Assembly (NCBI GenBank): GCA_940337035.1
Contig: CALNHX010000275.1
Coordinates: 62,001 to 126,000 of the forward strand
DNA length: 64,000 nt
Direction: 5' to 3'
Source: Agriotes lineatus
Lineage: Eukaryota; Arthropoda; Insecta; Coleoptera; Elateridae
The first letter of the stretch is position 1; each line of letters begins with the position of its first letter. The notes beneath the pieces were generated by a model that saw nothing but the letters and a program-made list of their open reading frames with translations, had not been told where the DNA came from and searched no databases. Position numbers and translations under genes: made by a program. Below are positions 56,600 to 64,000 of the stretch, piece after piece.

Positions 56600-57870
56600 C
56601 CGGTCCTCGGAGCCGGGGGGGAGTTATGTTGTTTCGTGCTTAAGTAAGAATGTATTGGGTTTTTTTTCGCGCGGCAATTAATGGAGTTTCTATCGTGCCG
56701 TAATCGTCATGGCAAAGTTCGTCGGAATCTTGAGTGCCGAGGGAGGCAATGTTTTAGTACAACGTATTTGTGGGGCGACGAGGTGTCCTTTCGTTTTGGA
56801 GTTCTTGCTCATTGGATTATGAGAAGAACAATTTTGCACTATTGCACATCAAGATAAGACGCTTCTTCTTCAAGCCTCCATTCTCGTATTGGGAAGTTTT
56901 GCATCTGCAGATCCGGTTACGTCGTGCTATCTTCACCGCCGCCCTTGGAGATTGTTCGTAAGGGGAACTCCAGCCGAATTTCCGACCTCACCGTCTTCAA
57001 AGCTGTGGGTGCTGTAATTGCTGCCGCCGCTGAGTTCCTCCGGATTCCTGCCCTGTAAGGTTCACTGACCACCTGAAGCATGTTTTGACACGAGGTAGGC
57101 ACGATTTTGTTTATTGTATCTCGCTGTGTATTGTTTATCGTATTCCGTCGTGTACTACGAAAGTGCCTGGATGCCTAGTGTACGCTGCATTTCGTTTTGA
57201 ACTTTGCGCCGGCTAATATTATAAAGGAAACCTTACTTGATTATGTGTGAGTTGTGGGAAAATATCCTTGTTATGTTTTTTTGTAACAATGTACTTTTTG
57301 TTTTGGTAATTAGCCATTAAGGTAACTCTTGCTTGGGTGCCCCGATAATTTTCAGTTAGGGTGTACCGTATGTAAAATCAACTTGAAATTCATTGTGTTT
57401 TGATTATTAAATACTAATTTGTTTAAAGACAGCCTATTTTATTAGTAGCATTTGAGAAACCTTTGGGGTCTTCTACCCGTAATTGGCCAAGGCCACCTGT
57501 ACTAAGTGTAAAGCCAAAACCTGTCTCTTTTGAGAAGCAAGCCCTAAGACTTGGGCCAGTGTCAGTTTTCTTTTGTGTTGATCTTCTAGGAGGGTGGCCA
57601 ATTTTAAGGTAAGCTATCTGTTTCACGGCCACCCTGCATTTTGTGCCAGACGGCCTGGAGGGAGCTTGGTGAGCGACGGCGAGGAGCAGGCAGTTTACAG
57701 CCAACCCAGTACTCCGTGGGTAAAGCTCTGTGGCATTTCTCGTTTTAGGCCACGAGGGCTATTATTCTCATCAAAACGAGTGGCGTCCTTTGGCAATTCT
57801 CTTAAGCAAGCTTTAGGGTAAGTACCCCGTCGGTTTTTCATTCAAGTCTTCGAACTACCCCTTCCCGACT
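56600..57870. other. GC-richer stretch; possible LTR (unproven)
   Basis: A purine run (GCCGGGGGGGAGTTA, near 56611) stands just before TGTTGTTTCGTGC (56626) and could be a polypurine tract followed by an LTR start. A matching end GTTTAAAGACA lies near 57431. Neither a second LTR, a primer-binding site nor gag/pol coding was recognised. Overlapping ORFs on both strands (57423-57704 minus, 57594-57821 plus) have no known domain. An alternative is a 5' exon/CpG-rich promoter of a host gene. Confidence 0.25.
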
Positions 57871-60530
57871 AAGCTAAGTGCGAGTAACCGGAGCAACAAA
57901 ATCTGCTCCAACACATTAAGATCTGTGATTTCTATGGAAAACCGGCGAACCCTGTAGTTTGTACCCGAGTTTGGACAATTATTACGACCTATGTCGATCT
58001 GATGAATTAATACCGTAACAAAAGGTTTTAAATCAGAAAATAAAACAAAATCTTGCCTAACGCTAATGCATTTGTTGTGAACTTAACTTACGAAGGCATC
58101 AACAATATATTCGTCCGGTTTAATTAGTGATTTTTAAATGCCTTGTTAATCTAGTAATCGTTTGGAATCATATCGTGGTTACATTGTAAGAACTAACTGG
58201 ACTTGCCATTACGAAATCCCAATGTCATAAACATAATTTAGCAGAAAAAATATAGAAAGGAAAATGATATAGTAAATGCATGTTTTCTTCTTTTTCACTG
58301 ACTATATCATCTGGTTCAGTTCAATTGCCAAATGTTATACTTTCTGTATAATTTTGTTAGTGAAAGGCATTTGTTGTAAGTTTTCAAGTTTCTATAAATT
58401 TTCAAATATTTTATAAGGATTCCTTTGAGTTCTTTAGCATATTTTGCTCTATGTCAGCATGATACTAAAATAATCTAAATTGGAATCGTGATCGGAGTTC
58501 ATGCATATGAGTTAAGACGTTAACATTTTGCTATCTTAAAAATGAATTCCCTACTAGTTATATTGGTTGTCGGCTTTCTAAGTTGCAATTGTCATCGCAA
58601 ATTGCATATTCACGTTAGATAATATTTATTATTTTTCAATGTATTAACAACGATATGAAAATCAATTTACTTCTACCACCAATTCACTGCATTTAACAAT
58701 TCGAAGTAGAACTACGATACTTTTAAGAACAAACAGCTATTTGTTTTTCAGCACGAAATGAATGTGGAAACCGCACTTAAAGGTTTTCTCTCGAAATAAG
58801 GAAAACGGTAAAATATGGCCAAAATTTGTTTTCAAAACCTGCTCCTCACTATATTGGACACATCAAATAGATTAAAGTCACAGCTCCAACAACTCTTTGC
58901 GATACTCAAACCTTCTGTGTACACATTTCTTTGGTATTCCATTTTTCCGTCTTACACTATTTTGAATATAGGGATTATTGATAATGTTGAAAATTATGCA
59001 TTCCCTTTATGTTCATTTCTATAACTAAGATGTATATTTTAAATAAAACCTAATCATTTTCTTAGTTTATCAATTCAGTTACCAACATATAAAGCGGGAA
59101 TGTGGCTCCCACGCTTGTATTGTTTATTTTTTTGCTACCATTTATAGCACGTTTGGAGTTATATGATTGTTAATTAGGTTTAAGCGTTGTAATGTATGAT
59201 AGTTTAGTGTACATGGATCCGGTCCTGTGCGTGCATTGCTTAAATTTGTGTACATCGAACATCGCGGGCACGTAGGGTTCAAGGCATTAGCCAGCGAGCC
59301 TTCTCCCAAGCTGCACGTGGATGAACGGCTTCTAGTGCATTGTGGCAGATTACTTACGACAAAATAAATAGAGGTGTCTTAATACGCCTTTCAATGGCGG
59401 ACGATAATATCAGAGGCAGTCACCACACCCCTAACAAGGAGTACGGATTGAAAAGGAAATACGCTTTGCATTATTTAAAGTTTTCTGTATAAGTATGAGA
59501 GCAGAAAACAGTATTTGAGTGTCCAGAAAATGCCATTTTAATCGTATATCGGGTGAATATACAAATTGAGAAGCAACATATATTCGTGACGTCAATTGTG
59601 GGTACGTAAAGTCAGCGGTCATTGGGGCGCCGGCTACCAGTCAGGGTAACTCTCCTGCAACGTGTGTGGTGGAGTTCCACGCGTCAGGTTGTTGAAGGTT
59701 TGGTGACGCAAACCAAGATGAACCCGTTTCGAAGCTACCTTGCAGTCCCGATCGTCAGGAAACTTAATACCTACAGGAAGTTATTGCTCTAAGTTAGAGT
59801 AATGCGCTTACATAGCTGAACTGTGCCAGTTTTAATGCATGCAACCGCGTGCAGGACAGGCTTTAGACATGACCGACTTTGGACTTTCGCTTTCTTGCGG
59901 TTTTTTTTAAATATTGTTTTGTGTATGTTTAAATGTAAATGCGAGTACCTCAGGCTATATCGCACGTAGGTTGACTATGTTGTTTTATGTTTTAGAAATG
60001 ACCAATCGTTCTAGGTATTTATCCAATCTTCTTTTGTGTTATTTATGGTTTTATATATGTGTTTTGAAAGTGAATATATTTGTCTCCAAAAATTGGCTGT
60101 ATTTGTGTATGTCCTTCGAAATCAGTTTCAGGCCGAAAAAGCCACAGGTGCCGACTAGCTTCTTGTTTTGGAAAATAGTGATCGTTTGTAACCGCGGCTG
60201 GATATTTGAAAGGGTTTCATCATTACTGAGTTAGCTAGATAAACAAAATGGTAAATAGATAATCAAAATAATACTAAGGCATGTGAGACGGCTCATTTAA
60301 CTTTAACGTCCTGATGGAACGGGTTCAAACAAAAATTGTGGCATCTACATTCCGACTGTACTATTCCTAAACTGTTTGTATTTCAGATTACTTTATTTCG
60401 CTTTATTTCACTGAAAAAACTTCTATGTTAATTTTTCTTTTAGTTTGACAAATAATGTGTCCAAAATAAGAAGTTTATTCTACAGTAATAATATGTGAAT
60501 ATGCATTACTTTAATCTGTTAGCTTAAGTA
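57871..60530. other. no supported feature
   Basis: About 2.7 kb. Short ORFs without domains; no repeat structure was recognised. Confidence 0.5.
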
Positions 60531-60533
60531 GGG

Positions 60534-60721
60534 TTAACTTAACAATTTATTGACCTGCACCTGAAATAGTTTCTTCTTTGTCAGCCTTGTTAACATCTCC
60601 ACTGCAGTGGCATCGGCCACTCCTCTCTGAGAAGGTATTAAGACCCCACGATTGCCAAAGCCAGATTGAGGAATCACAGTAAAGGCCGTTGAAATTGTAT
60701 GTACCTCTAAGCCACCTCCAC
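60534..60721 (-). other. coding-like fragment, unrecognised
   Basis: A minus-strand frame from the acceptor-like TTTTACCAG (before 60721) reads GGGLEVHTISTAFTVIPQSG, FGNRGVLIPSQRGVADATAV and EMLTRLTKKKLFQVQVNKLL, then stops. The GC content and amino-acid make-up look protein-like compared with the AT-rich flanks. It may be a terminal exon, a processed pseudogene piece or a transposon fragment. No family was recognised. Confidence 0.3.
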
Positions 60722-60949
60722 TGGTAAAACATTTTATAGGACACAATATATCTTTAATTTAAAATTTGGTTTTTTCTGAATACTTAAAGCTTAGTCGATG
60801 CTCTTTTATCTTTTTTTTTATTTCGTGTTAAAAGTGTTTTCTAATATAAATAATATTAATGGTAAATATAAAGAAATAGAAAATATAAAATTAGTAAAAT
60901 ATATGGAATAATCTGTCGAATACAACACTTGGAATGTTCTAAGCAGTCA

Positions 60950-61690
60950 TTGAACTTCTCCAGTAGCTACTGCTGATTGTTCAGTAAAAATGTCATCTAG
61001 ACCGGAAGTCTTTCGTAGTTTGCACTTTGCTATAGCACTATTTAACTCATCTATAGTTAAAGAACCTGATAGGGTGTATAGTTTCCCACCTTTTATATCC
61101 GCGACTTTTTTGTTTTGCTGTGTGAAACTTGTTCTGGTTTTCCGATTTTGGTATGTTCTTTAGGATTCAGGTGCTTTGGCGATTTCCATATTTTTACTAC
61201 TTTGACTCATATCTAGTTCTTAGTCTAATTCATGTATTCCTTTTATCAGTTGGTAAAATATTCATAAGGCCATTTTATCCTCATCTGCGTATTCCAGCGA
61301 GTTGAACTGGCTATTGAAATCGCCCATCACAAAGCTTACCTTAGCTCTGTTAAAGTTTTTGGCTTCATTACCTTTGAATTCATTTAGTGGTGGCTTGTAC
61401 ACTGATGTTACCGTGTACTTATGCAGTTACTCAATTCTATAGTTAACACCTGCAAATTATTCGCCGCTGGAATAAGTTAATTGGATATTTATGGCACATT
61501 ATGCAATCTTTCAACTATTACGCGTACGCCTTGAATTGTTGATCTTATTTTGGTTACTAAGTATGTCTATGAGTCTTTTGTGTAAATGGAAATCGCAATT
61601 GTGTTTTTGGAACATTTCCTGTGTGCGAACAAACCTTCAATGTTTATAGACATAATGGTCACTTCTGGCCCTGGTCAAAGTTTTATAAGT
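60950..61690 (-). pseudogene. LINE relic: endonuclease and RT start
   Basis: Minus-strand fragments from 61680: VTIMSINIEGLFAHRKCSKN (start of the endonuclease), IQGVRVIVERLHN (near 61535), KNFNRAKVSFVMGDFNSQFN (near 61330; GDFN catalytic motif intact), and SGSLTIDELNSAIAKCKLRK then SGLDDIFTEQ (near 61040; the block preceding RT). Much between them is deleted. The wording INIEGL and V.GM.L..ERPHN is known from a widespread insect LINE type; the clade is not fixed. Directly followed on the right by SINE family 1 copy 2. Confidence 0.72.
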
Positions 61691-61705
61691 AGGTTTCCTG
61701 CATAG

Positions 61706-61968
61706 TTGAGTGGGCAAATAGCTTGTTTAGTAACAGATGGTTATGAGTTCAAATCTGGTCGTAGCAGAAACTTTTCTCCGAGCTGCAATAGATATGAACT
61801 CATTAGTTAAGCTATAAGCTAGATTAAGATTCGTTAAATGTTTTGTGTGTTTTAATGCTGGGGAGGGCAATGCAAGTCACATGAGACCCATTGCCTCCAT
61901 TGCATTTCCCGCAGGGTATCATTGGTCCTCGACACCGAAAGGTAAAAGAGGCTAAAGATTATGACTGA
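61706..61968 (+). repeat. tRNA-derived SINE, family 1, copy 2
   Basis: Head: TTGAGTGGGCAAATAGC (A-box-like) and GAGTTCAAATCTGG (B box, 61746-61759). Body shared with copy 1 at 3093: ACTCATTAGTTAAGC, GCAAGTCACATGAGACCCAT, TGCCTCCATTGC, TTCCCGC, GGTATCATT, ACACCGAAAGGTAAAAGAGG and CTAA. This copy shows the B box better than copy 1. Confidence 0.8.
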
Positions 61969-63715
61969 ATTAGTCTTATATGCAAGTTTGCATATGATTG
62001 GAGCATTTTTCGAAACCAACATATCCATTAGTATTAGATAATCAATTTCGTGAAAATATTCCCAAGATATAATTATATAATTTTAATTTTGTAGTTACGG
62101 AAAAAATGTAAATTCTCACTACTCGACGTACTCATTTCAAAGATCAAGAAGCTATGCATACATGCCTGTAGTTTGCATACCTATTTTCCATTTATATTCA
62201 CGTATTTTTCTGATGCTATTTGAATGCATAATCAATATTAATACTGCATTTTTCATGAGTAAAGTTGAAAATTCATTCAAATTATATACTAGGACAAAAC
62301 CTTTGCGTTTATAAATTTTGTTTTTTATATTTTTGAATTTTAATATCCTCGTAAAAACATATTAGTTTTAACAAAGCATACGCAAACATGTACGCAAGTT
62401 AACCGCTAATGTTTGTAACGGTCGAAAAAGCTTTTCCCTTTTATGGAATCAGTAAATTGGCAGCAAATTGTCTTTATTCAGCGCGAGCAGGGGTTTTCCA
62501 AACCATCTGGTCGAATATGAATTCGAATATACCATAGACCTAACTTTTGAACGGCACTTCTGCTTATAAGATCGTCAATTATTTCTTGACGACTGCAAAG
62601 GACGTGCGGGCGAGAAGGGGCGTCAAAATGGAGGGTAGAACCGCTTTAAGTGAATTACTAAAGTATTAAACCGAAATATACGTTGTTTCGTTTGATCTAC
62701 ATTAGATTCAATTTTAACCATGTGTACGAGTGGGTAACGCATTCTGTAATGCTCTCAAATATACGACTCGAATTAAGATCTCAATTTTTTTAAATTAAGA
62801 TTTACGCTGCCAGTGTTTTAGCGGGGTTGTAAAGGAGTATTCCATAACTTGCAATTTTACTTATCCGTAAAAGTACAATTCTAAATTTGAAATCTAAGAA
62901 GAAAAGACATGCTAATTAAGTAATAAACTAACTATGATGTTCATTTTAAACTGACGCTTTTATTTAAAAGTCCTGTCGTTGGCATTACATACATATCTAC
63001 TTTTTTACGAAACCAAAATCTCAGAAAACCAAATCAGGAGAAACAAGCATTTAATTAATTCAAAGCCGAACACTAAAGGTCTTGCAAATGCTAAACACAT
63101 TTCAACACTTTACTTCGTCCGTTGCTAATAGCTATTTAAGTAACAAGGAATGTAAGGACCTATTAACATTTGAGGTAGGCAAGTACAAGCCAAGACGAAG
63201 TCGCGGATTGTTGCCTGCCGAAAATGTTAATAGGCGATACATTCCGAGTTATCTTATTATATTTTTCCCGTTGCTTATCGAAATTTTCCTAGATTTTTAA
63301 AAAATCGCGTGGTTTGTCACCTGTCACTAGGATTAATTTTCGTGAGTCGTGTTACCTGTGAGTGTCACATGTCACATAAACACTTTCAATCTATAAACAA
63401 AACGTCTAAATCTGCATCTTGCTTTGCTAATTTTATTATCCTAGGAACTTAATAATAATATTAATTTCCGTTGTCAAGAAAAATCAGCAAAAAAATGTAA
63501 TCACCGACTTACACGTTTTGTTACTAAGACTGTATTACTGACTTACATGATAAGCAGCAGGAAAAATTGTTTTCTTTAACTATTTATTTTTTGTTTTTTT
63601 ATTAGCCGCTTATTGAATATACCAACACCATCACCAAAACATTTTTAATGACTTTTCAATTGAAATTTCTTCAGGTGTGACAATACGTACAAGATGTTTC
63701 CTCTCTATCGACTGA
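61969..63715. other. no supported feature
   Basis: AT-rich, non-coding; a plus-strand 72-codon ORF (63082-63300) shows no domain. Confidence 0.5.
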
Positions 63716-63721
63716 ATTGCA

Positions 63722-63857
63722 ATAGTATATTACATACCGAGGTGGAAAGTGTTTCATTCCTGTCGAGAGATTAAGTAGTTAACCGAGACGCGTAGCGTCG
63801 AGGTCAACTTTATCTCGAGACAGGAATGAAACTTTTTACCGTAGTATGTATACTATT
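63722..63857. repeat. palindromic MITE-like hairpin with GACGCGTAGCGTC core
   Basis: AATAGTATATTACATACC, GTTTCATTCCTGTCGAGAGA and TTAAGTAGTTAACC on the left are inverted on the right as GGTCAACTTTATCTCGAGAC, AGGAATGAAAC and GTATGTATACTATT. The centre is GAGACGCGTAGCGTCGAGG. Non-coding. Confidence 0.75.
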
Positions 63858-64000
63858 TTATTCGCAACCACTTTATTCTAAACAATAATTGGAAAAATTA
63901 TTATATTATGATACATGTTGTGACGCGCATGAATGGATGAACGAGATTCCCAGTGTCCCTACCTACACAGCGGTCGGGAATGGATTCATTTCCAACCGCT

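Overview
This is an AT-rich, intron- and repeat-dominated stretch of an animal nuclear genome, most likely an insect. The clearest host coding sequence is one exon (minus strand, 4147-4586) encoding one immunoglobulin domain and the start of a second, in the style of the arthropod Sidestep family of adhesion/axon-guidance receptors. It has consensus splice sites on both sides, so much of the surrounding sequence may be intron. No complete host gene, rRNA, CRISPR array or bacterial-type operon is present. The species cannot be named from the sequence.

Almost everything else that can be identified is transposable-element sequence, all of it decayed. By region: 1-7 kb has a tRNA-like SINE fragment, a palindromic MITE, a Tc1-like transposase relic, a tRNA-type SINE, the receptor exon, a tRNA-like unit and a 5S rRNA-like SINE. 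7-10.4 kb is featureless. 10.45-10.64 kb is a perfect 75-bp-arm palindrome flanked by TTA. 11.87-14.4 kb is a pogo/Tigger-like transposase relic with a C-terminal PHD-like finger and repeated motifs near both ends. 15.1-19.2 kb is a minus-strand RTE-like LINE interrupted by two elements; the larger is a 1,949-bp element with about 250-bp terminal inverted repeats, a 3-bp GTA duplication and a broken gene of unknown function. SINEs of one tRNA-derived family lie at 19.2 and 21.6 kb, the second with a perfect 13-bp target duplication.

From 22.5 to 44.2 kb lie non-autonomous DNA elements: two hAT-like, several TA-flanked MITEs, a large nested palindrome (27.95-29.72 kb), and two related families of elements carrying (GTCT)n, with short inverted repeats near both ends (families A and B here). 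This matches the layout of Helentron-associated DINE-1/mini-me elements. Family B copies additionally carry a tRNA-like module near the 3' end, which is the most unusual structure in the window. 44.5-48.9 kb is a nearly full-length but frame-broken CR1/Jockey-group LINE with ORF1 and ORF2. 49.7-53.6 kb holds three further LINE fragments. 54-64 kb is mostly unannotatable apart from one family B element, a GC-richer stretch that may be an LTR, an eroded LINE, a SINE and a terminal palindrome.

The elements do not work together as a pathway. They record successive insertions: MITE into family B element, unclassified DNA element into LINE, palindrome into family A element, and palindrome into a mariner-like MITE.
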